Of a stretch of DNA of 64,000 bases, positions 44,049-52,475 are shown piece by piece. Positions within the stretch are counted from its first letter, which is position 1, and each line of letters opens with the position of its first letter. A program made the translations under genes and the position numbers. The notes under the pieces were generated by a model, which saw only the letters and a program-made list of their open reading frames with translations, was not told the origin of the DNA and did no database searches. Source of the DNA: an uncultured Oscillospiraceae bacterium (GTDB lineage Bacteria; Bacillota; Clostridia; Oscillospirales; Acutalibacteraceae). The stretch spans positions 124,001 through 188,000 of the forward strand of contig CABULH010000001.1 of NCBI GenBank assembly GCA_902492455.1, in the 5' to 3' direction.

Positions 44049-44508
44049 ACGGGTGGCGGATTCCCGGACGGAGCAGATTCAGATTTTAATGCCCGAGCAC
44101 ATCAACGGAGCGGGCCGCCTTTTCGGCGGCAAGCTGGTGGAATGGATCGATGTGGTGGCCGGCGTGGTGGCCCGGCGGCATTCCGGCCACAACGTCATCA
44201 CCGCGGCTATCGACAACCTCCAGTTCAAGGAAGGGGCCTATGTCAATAATACCCTGGTGCTGATCGGCCGGATCACCCATGTGGGCCGTACCTCCATGGA
44301 GGTACGGGTGGATACCTATGTGGAAGGGCTGGACGGTATGCGCAAGGCGGTCAATCGCGCTTATCTGGTGCTGGTGGCGCTGGACGAGGAGGAGCAGCCC
44401 ACGGAGGTTCCCGGGCTGCTGCTGGAAAACGAGACCGAGAGGGCGGAATGGGATGCCGGAGAACGTCGTCGGCAGCTGCGCTCCCAACGGCGAAAAGAAG
44501 GATATTGA
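44035..44508 (+). CDS. Acyl-CoA thioesterase, hotdog fold (YkhA type)
   Basis: The 157-residue protein has the pattern MPEHINGAGRLFGGKLVEWID and NVITAAIDNLQFKEGAYV of the YkhA/BACH thioesterases. The ATG at 44035 has AGGAGGAGG and overlaps the ispF end by 14 bases. Confidence 0.9.
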   Translation: MPEPKRVADSRTEQIQILMPEHINGAGRLFGGKLVEWIDVVAGVVARRHSGHNVITAAIDNLQFKEGAYVNNTLVLIGRITHVGRTSMEVRVDTYVEGLDGMRKAVNRAYLVLVALDEEEQPTEVPGLLLENETERAEWDAGERRRQLRSQRRKEGY

Positions 44509-44566
44509 CAGCTTAAAATCCGGTAAGGAAAGCGGGCCGGAGGATGGAAAAGGAGAGGGATAATAT

Positions 44567-45439
44567 ATGAAGATCGCCGTCAGTTCCTACAGCTTTCAGG
44601 CATTGATTCAGGCGGGAGCCATGACCCAGCTGGATTGCGTCCAGGCGGCGAAACGTCTGGGCTTCGACGCGGTGGAGTTTATCGGTCTGCAGCCCCACGA
44701 CAGCTCTGCCCCGGCGGAATACGCAGAGAGAATCCGCGAAGAGAGCGAGCGCTGCGGTTTGCCGGTATCCAACTATACCATTGCCGCCGATTTTTTGACC
44801 GGCAGCGGCGGTGATCTGCAGCGGGAGATTGAGCGGCTGTACGGCGAGGTGGATATGGCGGTGCGGCTGGGCAGCCGCAGTATGCGCCACGATGCTTCCG
44901 GCGGATATCCCGCCGAACAGAGGAGTTGGAGAGGGTTTGAGCAGGCTCTGCCCAGGCTGGCGGAAGGCTGCCGGAAGGTAACGGAGTACGCCGTCCAGCA
45001 GGGCGTGCGGACAATGGTGGAAAACCACGGCTTCTTCTGCCAGGATTCCGACCGGGTGGAAAAATTGATCAATACGGTGGCCCACGACAACTTTGGCTGG
45101 CTGGTGGATATGGGGAATTTCCTCTGCGCCGATGAGGATCCGGCTAAGGCTGTGGGGCGGGCTGCTCCTTATGCTTTCTATGTTCACGGAAAGGATTTCC
45201 TGGTGAAAAGCGGTATGGAGCCGGATCCGGGCAGCGGTTTTTTCCGCAGCCGGGGCGGCGCTTACCTGCGGGGCACGGTGGTCGGCCATGGGAATGTGCC
45301 GGTACGGCAATGCTTGGCGGCGCTGAAAGGCGCGGGCTACGACGGGTATATCGGGCTGGAATTCGAGGGAGTCGAGCCGACGGAATGGGCGCTGCGGACC
45401 GGATTGGAAAACCTGCGCCGCGCCATAGAAGCGATATAA
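44567..45439 (+). CDS. Sugar phosphate isomerase/epimerase family protein
   Basis: The 290-residue TIM barrel of the xylose isomerase-like class has AVSSYSFQ, GFDAVEFIG, VENHGFF, WLVDMGNF and YIGLEFEG, which include the likely metal-binding Glu, Asp, His and Glu. Substrate unknown. The stop codon lies inside a long palindrome. Confidence 0.85.
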   Translation: MKIAVSSYSFQALIQAGAMTQLDCVQAAKRLGFDAVEFIGLQPHDSSAPAEYAERIREESERCGLPVSNYTIAADFLTGSGGDLQREIERLYGEVDMAVRLGSRSMRHDASGGYPAEQRSWRGFEQALPRLAEGCRKVTEYAVQQGVRTMVENHGFFCQDSDRVEKLINTVAHDNFGWLVDMGNFLCADEDPAKAVGRAAPYAFYVHGKDFLVKSGMEPDPGSGFFRSRGGAYLRGTVVGHGNVPVRQCLAALKGAGYDGYIGLEFEGVEPTEWALRTGLENLRRAIEAI

Positions 45440-45485
45440 AGCAAAAAGGAAGCCGCGGCCGCGGCTTCCTTTTTGCTTTATATCG
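45432..45485. terminator. Bidirectional terminator covering both stop codons
   Basis: A perfect 27-bp palindrome without a spacer; its A/T tracts (CAAAAAG / CTTTTTG) suit both directions. The TAA codons of both convergent genes are placed symmetrically inside it. Confidence 0.85.
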
Positions 45486-47148
45486 TTATCACTTCCACAC
45501 TGTCGGGCGACTGTACCTGAGAATCCACGCTGTCGTCTGAACGGCGGCGATGGCTGACCGTGAGGATGCCATGCGGGGTGGGGTAGCTGCCTTCCGCCCA
45601 TTCCAGATCCCCAAGCTGTGGCTCCACCGCGATTCGGCGGCATCCGGGTTCCAAAACCTTGACTCCCAGAACCTCCTCCGCCAGAAAAGGTACTGGACCG
45701 GAGGCCCAGCCGTGACAGAGACTGTGGCGAAAACCGGTATAACAGGCGATACCGTTGTCTCCGTGGAGATCCCGCTGGTCGCCGGTGGGAAGCTCGTCAA
45801 TTCTGCCGGTATTCTCCAGCCAGCGCAGATCCAGATCCTCCCAGAAGGAGGTGGCTCCTTTGTCCAGCATCGCGCCGTAATAGGCGCGCAGCATATGCAG
45901 GGCTTCCGCCATCCGGCCGCCTTGGGAGGTGGCTTTGAGTATGTAATAGCTGAGAAATGTGCACATGCCGGCGGCGCCGTCTTGGGTGATCCGCTGCGCG
46001 GCCTCTGCGCAGTCCAGGAATCCGGCCAGCGCCTGAAAGGCGGTGACGGATTTAGCTTCCACGCGAGGAACCTCGCGCAATCTCAGTGCCTGGTACTTTT
46101 CTTTACATAAAGCCGCCGTTTCTGTATCGCCGTAAAAGCCGGCAAGCCGGCAGGCTTTTTCCAGAGACAGAGACAGCAGAGCACGAACGCCGGCTTGGGC
46201 TGCGGGAGTGCCGTCGGTTGGCCAGTCGAAGAAATAAACCGGCACCTGGTCCTGGCCCTTTTCATCCACCAGCGCCGTCAGCTGGCGAATCAGCGTCAGG
46301 GCATAGTCCCGCTGTCTGGCAAGAAAGACGGCGCTGCCGCTGTAGAGATACCAATCCCACAGGATGATTATCCACCACATGGAATAGGAAGGCAGACCGT
46401 TCATCCAGCCGGGCAGAGGTGTTTGCAGCCGGATAAAATCCAGGCTCTCCTCCACCAGAGGATGGGCGCCGAACACGCTGCGGATGGTGAGGGCTTCCGG
46501 ATGCATGTCTCCGATCCAGACCAACCGGTCTCGCTTGATGCCGTCCCACAGCATTCCCTGCATATTCAGGTGACAGGTATAGGCGGCGGTGTCATAAATC
46601 CGATTCAGCAAAGGGTCGCTGCAGCGAAAGGATCCCTTATATTCCAGGTCGCGGTAGATGAAAACCGCGAGCGCCGCTTTCAGCGGCAGAATGGCCTCCG
46701 GGGTCAGCAGCTGAATAAAAACAAAACGGAAGCCGGTTTGCCCAAACTCCTGATCGCTCAATGGCGGAATGGTCACCGTCATGTCCCGGGCGGCGTGATC
46801 ATTGGTAGCGTTCTTTTCTCCGATTTCGCTCAGCGCCTCCCCAGCGGATTCCCCAAACCGAAGCCGTACCTGAACACAGCCGCCGGCATTACCTGCGGCG
46901 TTCAGCAGACGGAGGCCGCCGTGAAGCTCACAGCCGTAATCCAGCAGAACACCGGCAGGTTCGCCTGAATTTTTATTGATCAGGTTGGTGGTATGGAGTT
47001 CGCTGAGGCCGATCTGCAGCGGTTTATCCGCCAGCAGCTTTTCCGGATTTTCCACCTTCCCGCAGATTTTCAGAATGCGGCGGGGAAGAAGAAATTTCCG
47101 CGTTCGTTCATCACGTCCGGAAAAGGGTAGGCTATCGATCACGCTCAT
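45478..47148 (-). CDS. Alpha-L-rhamnosidase-like glycosidase (GH78-like)
   Basis: The 556-residue protein has a beta-sandwich start (VLLDYGCELHGGLRLL) and an alpha-6 barrel with DGIKRDRLVWIGDMHPEALT, the place of the GH78 catalytic motif (RERLGWTGD). It ends with a beta domain (HSLCHGWASGPVPFLAEEVLG). It is shorter than many GH78 enzymes and has no signal peptide, so it acts in the cell. Substrate inferred only from the fold. Confidence 0.8.
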   Translation of the reverse strand: MSVIDSLPFSGRDERTRKFLLPRRILKICGKVENPEKLLADKPLQIGLSELHTTNLINKNSGEPAGVLLDYGCELHGGLRLLNAAGNAGGCVQVRLRFGESAGEALSEIGEKNATNDHAARDMTVTIPPLSDQEFGQTGFRFVFIQLLTPEAILPLKAALAVFIYRDLEYKGSFRCSDPLLNRIYDTAAYTCHLNMQGMLWDGIKRDRLVWIGDMHPEALTIRSVFGAHPLVEESLDFIRLQTPLPGWMNGLPSYSMWWIIILWDWYLYSGSAVFLARQRDYALTLIRQLTALVDEKGQDQVPVYFFDWPTDGTPAAQAGVRALLSLSLEKACRLAGFYGDTETAALCKEKYQALRLREVPRVEAKSVTAFQALAGFLDCAEAAQRITQDGAAGMCTFLSYYILKATSQGGRMAEALHMLRAYYGAMLDKGATSFWEDLDLRWLENTGRIDELPTGDQRDLHGDNGIACYTGFRHSLCHGWASGPVPFLAEEVLGVKVLEPGCRRIAVEPQLGDLEWAEGSYPTPHGILTVSHRRRSDDSVDSQVQSPDSVEVITI

Positions 47149-47212
47149 TTGTCAGCCCTCCACATATGTTTTTCCCATTGTAGCTTTCTGATGGAAAATT
47201 GTAAAGCCCTTT

Positions 47213-48313
47213 TTAGCCTGCTGATTCCTTCAGCGGCTCTGTGAGCAGCCGGGCGGTGACGCGGACGCCGGTTTCCAATATCCGGCCCTCTGCGGCGCCA
47301 CCGGATAAGGGCTTCCCTCCTGTTCCCAGAAGAAAAAGCAGACCGCCCGCTGTTTGCTGCAGATGGGCGTAATCATCCGCCTTGAATGGGAAAAGGAGAC
47401 GGCGGCTGCCCCGGCAGACCACGCCTTCCATCCCACGAAGTATTTCGCAGGCATTGGTACATAGGGAAGGAGCATTGACAACCGGTGGCAGAGAAGAGAA
47501 AATACCGGCAGAGAAGGAGACGTTCCAGTGGGCTTCCAGCTTCGCTGCCAACAGCTGGAGGCGTTCCGCAGTCAGCTGATGCAGCGTTCGGCTGTAAACG
47601 CCGATGTATCCATAAAAACGAATGTCCCGCCGGTCGATATCTGTGCGGAGAATGCCCGCCCGGATGCAGCGTTCTCTGACCGCCGTGTTTCTCAGCAGCC
47701 GGGAAATATTTTCCGCGGTGAGGTGAGGATGGGTGGAGAGGGCGGCGACCTGCCGGACGGCATCACACATAATCTCTTCCCACTGGGATTTGGTCAGTCC
47801 CTCCCGATAGGACAGACGCAGAACAAACCGGGTCAATCCGCTGGCAACCGTTCCCTGGCCGATCATCACTTCACCAGCCGGGCCGGTATGAGAGCGAAGG
47901 GCGTGAACACAGGCGGAATCCGTGAGAATTTCCGGCGGCAGTTGGTGTGCCCGGCCAACGGGATAAAAGAGGAAGCGAACAGTACCCCGCCAATCCCGCC
48001 GCCGGGCTGCCAGAATCTGCGCCGCGCCCAAGGCCACGGTGGTCTGCAGAGCCCAATCGGCTGCTTCTTCCACGCAGGAGGCAGGAAGCTGGGTGGCAAA
48101 GCAGGTGTTGTCTCCCGGCCTTGCTCCGGATAACCGGGCTATGATGCTGCGACCGTCGTCCGCTTCTTCGATCAGGGCGCCGCATTCCTCCAGCAAGGTT
48201 TTGATAATGGGCAGAGCGGCGTCCGGTTCATCGGCCAGCACGCGCCGCAGTTCCGTCCATTCCCTTTGCCGTCGTATGATGAAGGGAACAGGGGAAGAAA
48301 AAATCTCAGTCAT
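47213..48313 (-). CDS. Degenerate M20 peptidase/amidohydrolase-like protein
   Basis: The 366-residue protein follows the outline of M20D amidohydrolases (HipO type): an N-terminal RREWTELRRVLADEPDAA in place of the RR.LH..PE motif, and TTVALGAAQILAARRRDWRG followed by TVRFLFYPVG. At the metal site, where the family has HxCGHDxH, this protein reads EEAADWALQ, and the PAEE Glu pair is replaced by PVGR. All expected metal ligands are thus missing, so it is probably not a peptidase. The ATG at 48313 is eight bases from AAGG; a GTG at 48322 is the other choice. It sits downstream of nothing and upstream of the GH78-like gene. Confidence 0.6.
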   Translation of the reverse strand: MTEIFSSPVPFIIRRQREWTELRRVLADEPDAALPIIKTLLEECGALIEEADDGRSIIARLSGARPGDNTCFATQLPASCVEEAADWALQTTVALGAAQILAARRRDWRGTVRFLFYPVGRAHQLPPEILTDSACVHALRSHTGPAGEVMIGQGTVASGLTRFVLRLSYREGLTKSQWEEIMCDAVRQVAALSTHPHLTAENISRLLRNTAVRERCIRAGILRTDIDRRDIRFYGYIGVYSRTLHQLTAERLQLLAAKLEAHWNVSFSAGIFSSLPPVVNAPSLCTNACEILRGMEGVVCRGSRRLLFPFKADDYAHLQQTAGGLLFLLGTGGKPLSGGAAEGRILETGVRVTARLLTEPLKESAG

Positions 48314-48410
48314 GATTTTCACCTTTTTTCTACTTTAAATATTACAAAAAAAGTTATACGTTTGCCGATGGGCAAACGTGAAGACACAGTCGGTGTACGG
48401 TTACACTCCC

Positions 48411-48460
48411 ACCGGCATTCTTCAAAGAGAAAATCTTCGATTTTCTCCAGCATACCAGGA
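48411..48460. repeat. 50-bp element, copy 1
   Basis: It begins ACCGGCATTCTTC and contains the 9-bp hairpin GAGAAAATC-TTC-GATTTTCTC. One mismatch to copy 2. Confidence 0.85.
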
Positions 48461-48518
48461 TAACGCTGCCACCGGAAGAATGCCAGTGCGGCGAAGCCGC
48501 AGGAGGCTGTTCAAGCCG

Positions 48519-48568
48519 ACCGGCATTCTTCAAAGAGAAAATCTTCGATTTTCTCCAGTATACCAGGA
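48519..48568. repeat. 50-bp element, copy 2
   Basis: Direct repeat of copy 1 with a 108-base offset; only position 48558 differs (T for C). Confidence 0.85.
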
Positions 48569-48664
48569 AAAGCGGACGAAAAGGGTGAGAAGCCTTCACG
48601 CGGCGGTAGACTTTACGATTGGAAGGATACGGCTTATAATGATAGCAGGAGGGAGGCGCATCAG

Positions 48665-49906
48665 GTGAGCGAATACGGAGAACTGATCAAACGATTCGAT
48701 AAAATCCGGGATTACATGCGGGATTTCTATGTTTACGGCTTTATGTCGCGGGAGGATTTCCAACGCAAAAGTCTGCGTTCCTATGACGATGAAAGGCGCC
48801 GGATCGAAAGTTATCTGGGGGAATATATGGCCTTCCGTATGGAGGAAAACGGAAAGCGGATATTTCTGGCGGTGAATAGCGCCGACATACCGGAAAATCC
48901 CTTATACCGGGCCTTCAAAGCCAAGAGCTTCACCAAAAACGATATAACCCTTCATTTTCTCATTCTGGATATTTTACGGGACGGCGGAGCCTTGTCTGCC
49001 GGGGATATCGCGGACAGAATCGCGGATTATCAGGATATCTTTCAGGAACCCTTTCTTCCGGATTTGTCCACCGTTCGAGGAAAACTGGCGGAATACGAGG
49101 CTCTTGGCCTGCTGCACGGAGAGAAGCAGGGGCGAAAGCTGCTTTACAGCCTCTCTCCAAGAGAGGCGAATCCTGCTACCTTTGGAGATGCGCTGCTGTT
49201 TTTCTCCGAAATATCGCCGCTGGGGGTGGTGGGCAGTTATCTGCTGGACAAATGCGGGATAAAGAACCGGCGGCTGGGCTTCAAGCACCACTACATTATG
49301 CATGCTTTGGAAAGCGAGGTGGTGCTGGAGCTTCTGGAGGCGATGCATGCCGGGCAGACGGTGGAAATGACCCATGCGCCCTCCCGATCCCCGGAGATGC
49401 GGCGCTTGGAGGCGGTACCGCTGAAGATTTTGATCAGCGTGCAGGGGGGACGGCGGTATGCGGCAGTTTTCGAGATCCGCACAAGAAAGATAACCGCCCT
49501 GCGGCTGGATCATATCCGCAGCGTCAGCCGAAAAGCGGCGGCGCCGGATTACCCGGTGCTGCGCGACCGGCTGGAAGAGATGCTGCGGCATACCTGGGGC
49601 GTTTCTTTCGGCAACAACCGGAAGCTGCATGATCTGCAGATGACGCTGCGGATCACTCCGGAAGAGGAATACGTGTTCCAGCGCCTGCAGCGGGAGGGGC
49701 GTTTTGGCCGGTTATCCCGGCTGGATGAGGACACCTGCCTGTATGAGATTCAGGTATATGACGTCAGAGAGATGCTGCCCTGGCTGCGGACCTTTATCGG
49801 CCGTATTCTGTCGCTGGAGTGCGATGTGCCGGAGATTGTTCAGACCTTCCGCAGAGATATGGAAGAGCTGTACGCTATGTATGGAGGGGACGAGGATGCT
49901 GTTTAG
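48665..49906 (+). CDS. WYL-domain protein, RNA-repair locus regulator (1)
   Basis: The 413-residue protein has an N-terminal helical DNA-binding region (about 1-60 and a winged-helix at 95-165), a WYL-type beta domain (VPLKILISVQGGRRYAAVFE, ITALRLDHIRSV) and a C-terminal WCX part (YVFQRLQREGRFGRL). WYL domains bind nucleic acid or nucleotide ligands and control stress and defence genes. It starts with GTG 48665 behind GGAGGGAGG and overlaps the next gene by 11 bases. It lies upstream of the structured RNA, slipin and RtcB. Confidence 0.82.
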   Translation: MSEYGELIKRFDKIRDYMRDFYVYGFMSREDFQRKSLRSYDDERRRIESYLGEYMAFRMEENGKRIFLAVNSADIPENPLYRAFKAKSFTKNDITLHFLILDILRDGGALSAGDIADRIADYQDIFQEPFLPDLSTVRGKLAEYEALGLLHGEKQGRKLLYSLSPREANPATFGDALLFFSEISPLGVVGSYLLDKCGIKNRRLGFKHHYIMHALESEVVLELLEAMHAGQTVEMTHAPSRSPEMRRLEAVPLKILISVQGGRRYAAVFEIRTRKITALRLDHIRSVSRKAAAPDYPVLRDRLEEMLRHTWGVSFGNNRKLHDLQMTLRITPEEEYVFQRLQREGRFGRLSRLDEDTCLYEIQVYDVREMLPWLRTFIGRILSLECDVPEIVQTFRRDMEELYAMYGGDEDAV

Positions 49907-50804
49907 CGAGATTTACAGCGCCTATTATCAAGCGGCGGCAGGCTTGATCAACGCGGCGATCAGCGGGGAACTGACGGCAAAAAACGCGGAAGAGCTGATC
50001 GCTTCCAGGGCCTTTCGGGAGAGCTTCGTCTATATTCTCGACGCTATCCGCCGGGAGGATTGGAAAATTATCACCCGGGATTTCCGCACGTCCCTCCGGT
50101 ACCCTCCACAGACGCCCCTTTCCACACTGGAGCTGCGGTTTCTCAAGGCGATAACCCTGGACGACCGGTTTCGCTTGCTATATGACGGGGAGCCACAGGG
50201 GCTGGACGGAGTGGAGCCGCTTTTTACACCGGCGAATTTTCATTTCTTCGACCTCATCAGCGACGGGGACCCCTATACGGATGCTGCCTATAGGAATCAT
50301 TTCCGCACGGTGTGGAAGGCGCTGAAGGAAGAGCGCCGCCTGCGGATATCCTTCCGGGACGGTAAGTGCCGGGATCACACCGGTATTTACACGCCGCGCA
50401 AGCTGGAATATTCGGAAAAGGATGACAAATTCCGCCTTTTATGCCAAGGGAGATATCGGCTGGACATCATCAATCTGGCCCGTATCCGTGGCTGCGAAAT
50501 GTTGGAAGCATTTGACGAAGAAGTGCTGCCGCCGCTGCGCCGCCGGACGGAGCGGGTGCTGATTCGGATACGAGATCAGCGCAACGCATTGGAGCGGTGT
50601 ATGCTGGGCTTTGCCGACTACGCTAAGGAAACCCGGCAGACGGGGAAGGACGAATATGAGATGGAACTCACCTATTATAAAAGCGATGAGACGGAGGTGC
50701 TGATTCGGGTGCTGTCTTTTGGCCCTTTGGTGCGAGTGTTGGCACCGGATGGATTCATTGAGCTGATTCGGGAACGGCTGGACAAACAGCGTCAATTGTG
50801 GTGA
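49896..50804 (+). CDS. WYL-domain protein, RNA-repair locus regulator (2)
   Basis: The 302-residue protein is similar in plan to its neighbour but lacks the winged-helix part: a helical N-terminus, a WYL-type domain (RRLRISFRDGKCRDHTGIYTPRKLEY, KFRLLCQGRYRLDIINLARIR) and a C-terminal domain with VLIRVLSFGPLVRVLAPDGF. The start ATG at 49896 has GAGGGGACGAGG and sits in the end of the first gene, so both are coupled and may form a heteromer. Confidence 0.82.
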   Translation: MLFSEIYSAYYQAAAGLINAAISGELTAKNAEELIASRAFRESFVYILDAIRREDWKIITRDFRTSLRYPPQTPLSTLELRFLKAITLDDRFRLLYDGEPQGLDGVEPLFTPANFHFFDLISDGDPYTDAAYRNHFRTVWKALKEERRLRISFRDGKCRDHTGIYTPRKLEYSEKDDKFRLLCQGRYRLDIINLARIRGCEMLEAFDEEVLPPLRRRTERVLIRIRDQRNALERCMLGFADYAKETRQTGKDEYEMELTYYKSDETEVLIRVLSFGPLVRVLAPDGFIELIRERLDKQRQLW

Positions 50805-50856
50805 TGCGAAGAGAGGAAGGGGGAACCGCCGGCGGTTCCCCCTTCCTCTCTTCGCA
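50805..50856 (+). terminator. Strong terminator after the WYL pair
   Basis: A perfect 26-bp palindrome followed by GCTTTTTTT. It separates the regulator operon from the RNA/slipin/rtcB unit. Confidence 0.9.
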
Positions 50857-50890
50857 GCTTTTTTTCCATGATAAAGGGAAGATTTTCCTG

Positions 50891-50921
50891 TATAGTAAAG
50901 CCTGCAAAGCCGCTTTGCAGG
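50891..50921 (+). promoter_or_regulatory. Candidate -10 box and 9-bp inverted repeat at the RNA start
   Basis: TATAGT at 50891-50896 is followed at 50901-50921 by CCTGCAAAG, CCG, CTTTGCAGG. The repeat falls at the expected transcript start, so it could be an operator for the WYL proteins or the first hairpin of the RNA. The -35 is poor, as expected for an activated promoter. Confidence 0.45.
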
Positions 50922-51240
50922 GAACTGCCGGTTCCGGCGGTGCACGGGGCGCTGCCGAAGTGCATGCCGGCGGCTATGCGAAAATTGGGGTTCGAGTCCC
51001 CAGCAGTCCTTTCGAGACTGCCCAGGGTTTGGTTTGCGGGTGAAATTCCCGCCCTCTTAAGGGTGTTCCGCACCCATTTGTAAAAGATGGGGAGGCACGC
51101 CGCTGAGCCTGCCGACAGGCAAGCATAATGACTGCCCTGCCGGAAAGCGGATACCGGCGGCCGGTTTCCCCTGCCAAAGCATAAGCTTCCGCAGGGGAGA
51201 ACCGCCGTCTGAAGCCTTCCGCCGCAATCAGCATGCGGCT
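50901..51240 (+). ncRNA. Candidate structured RNA with a tRNA-mimic core
   Basis: This GC-rich stretch has no credible protein frame and a run of perfect hairpins. The core is a canonical T-arm: 5-bp stem TGGGG/CCCCA (50986-50990, 50998-51002) with loop TTCGAGT. Directly stacked on it is a closed 6-bp hairpin GCAGTC-CTTTCGA-GACTGC (51003-51021), then GGTTTGGTTT (D-loop-like), a 5-bp stem with a 7-base loop GCGGG/CCCGC (51036-51052) and GGGTG/CACCC (51061-51075). T-arm, closed acceptor, then D-like arm is the permuted order of YrlA-class bacterial Y RNAs. More hairpins follow at 51107-51120, 51168-51197 and 51221-51239. Lying ahead of slipin and rtcB, it fits an RNA-repair operon. Boundaries are guesses. 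Confidence 0.45.
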
Positions 51241-51312
51241 TGACGGCGTGCAGCTTCCATCGAATGAGACATGATCATCCCGCAGCGATTAGCGGGGAAA
51301 GGAATGATGGAT

Positions 51313-52410
51313 ATGAAAATCATCGTAAAAGAAAACGAACGGGGTTTGCTGTTTAAGGATGGGAACTTCATTAGAATGCTGGCGCCGGGCAGGTACCGCT
51401 TTTTCCGCTCGGGCATGCGGGTGGATAAACAGGCCATCGACGGCGCATTTGATGCCAGAGGGTATGATTTATCCATATTTGCCAGGGACACGGAGCTGAA
51501 AAAGCAGCTGGCGGTGGCAGATGTTCCCGATGAGATGGCGGCGCTGCACTACATAAACGGTAAATATGCCGGCTGCCTGGTCAGCGGCCGCTACGCTTTC
51601 TGGAACATCTATGATAAGCATGAGTTCCGGCTGACGGATATGCGGGAGCCGGAGGTGGGCGAGGATATTCCCCGCTATATCTGTGACCGGATTCCCCTGG
51701 AATTGATCCGCAAGGTGGAGGTGGCTCCCTATCAGAAGGCGCTGCTGTTTGTCAATCAGAAGCTGATCAAGCTGCTGGATGAGGGCACCTACTATTTTTG
51801 GAACAACGGCGCGCGGATCGACGTAAAGCTGGCGGATACCCGGCTGCTGCAGATGGAAATCACCGGGCAGGAGATGCTGACCCAGGATAAGGTAACTTTG
51901 CGGGTCAACTTCATCTGCCGGTACCGGATTGCCGATACCATACGGATTTTTACGGAAATCGATGACTACGAGGAACAGATGCACGTTACGCTGCAGCTGG
52001 CCTTGCGGGAGGTCATCGGGCAATACCGGCTGGATGAGATTCTGGAAAACAAGGAGCGGATCGCCGCATTTGCCCTGCAGCGTCTGAAAGAGCGGGAAGG
52101 GGAATTCTTTGTCGCCGTGGCCGATGCGGGCATCAAGGACATCATTCTGCCGGGGGAGATCCGCGCCATCATGAACACGGTGCTGGTGGCGGAGAAAACA
52201 GCCCAGGCAAATGTCATCACCCGGCGTGAGGAAGTGGCTTCCACCCGCAGCCTGCTGAACACCGCCCGGCTGATGGAGGAAAACCAGACGCTGTATAAGC
52301 TCAAGGAGCTGGAATATCTGCAGAAAATCTGCGAGAATGTGGGTAGCATCTCGGTGACAGGCGGCGGGGATCTGCTGGCGCAGTTGACAAAGATACTGAA
52401 GGGAGCGTAA
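51313..52410 (+). CDS. Slipin family (SPFH/band 7) protein
   Basis: The 365-residue protein has two N-terminal repeats of a small beta domain (KENERGLLFKDGNFIRMLAPG and APYQKALLFVNQKLIKLLDEG) and the SPFH core (VTLRVNFICRYRIADTIRIF, LREVIGQYRLDEILENKERI) ending in a coiled coil. No clear membrane helix is seen. Slipins with this double start are regular partners of RtcB in bacterial RNA-repair operons. The ATG at 51313 has GGGGAAAGGA nine bases upstream; 51304 and 51307 are possible. Confidence 0.88.
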   Translation: MKIIVKENERGLLFKDGNFIRMLAPGRYRFFRSGMRVDKQAIDGAFDARGYDLSIFARDTELKKQLAVADVPDEMAALHYINGKYAGCLVSGRYAFWNIYDKHEFRLTDMREPEVGEDIPRYICDRIPLELIRKVEVAPYQKALLFVNQKLIKLLDEGTYYFWNNGARIDVKLADTRLLQMEITGQEMLTQDKVTLRVNFICRYRIADTIRIFTEIDDYEEQMHVTLQLALREVIGQYRLDEILENKERIAAFALQRLKEREGEFFVAVADAGIKDIILPGEIRAIMNTVLVAEKTAQANVITRREEVASTRSLLNTARLMEENQTLYKLKELEYLQKICENVGSISVTGGGDLLAQLTKILKGA

Positions 52411-52475
52411 ACTTTTGATATTATGGATCAAAGCCTTTCTGAAGGAATGCGGTGAGGCTTTGAGAAAGGCGGCAA

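Larger units (their letters stand above)
48314..48664. other. Intergenic region with a duplicated 50-bp element
   Basis: It separates the divergent M20-like and WYL genes. It carries two direct copies of a 50-bp element and an inverted fragment of it (GAAGAATGCC, 48475-48484). Confidence 0.6.

Noticed and set aside
48411..48568. Short CRISPR array
   Set aside because: Only two copies, 58 bases between them, no leader and no cas genes.
50921..51012. Ordinary tRNA gene
   Set aside because: The T-arm is perfect, but the acceptor needs a bulge, no anticodon arm of 5+7 bases lies in the right place and there is no CCA.
50974..51234. 86-codon frame on the minus strand in the structured region
   Set aside because: No ribosome site and it crosses several perfect hairpins; composition is that of a structured RNA.
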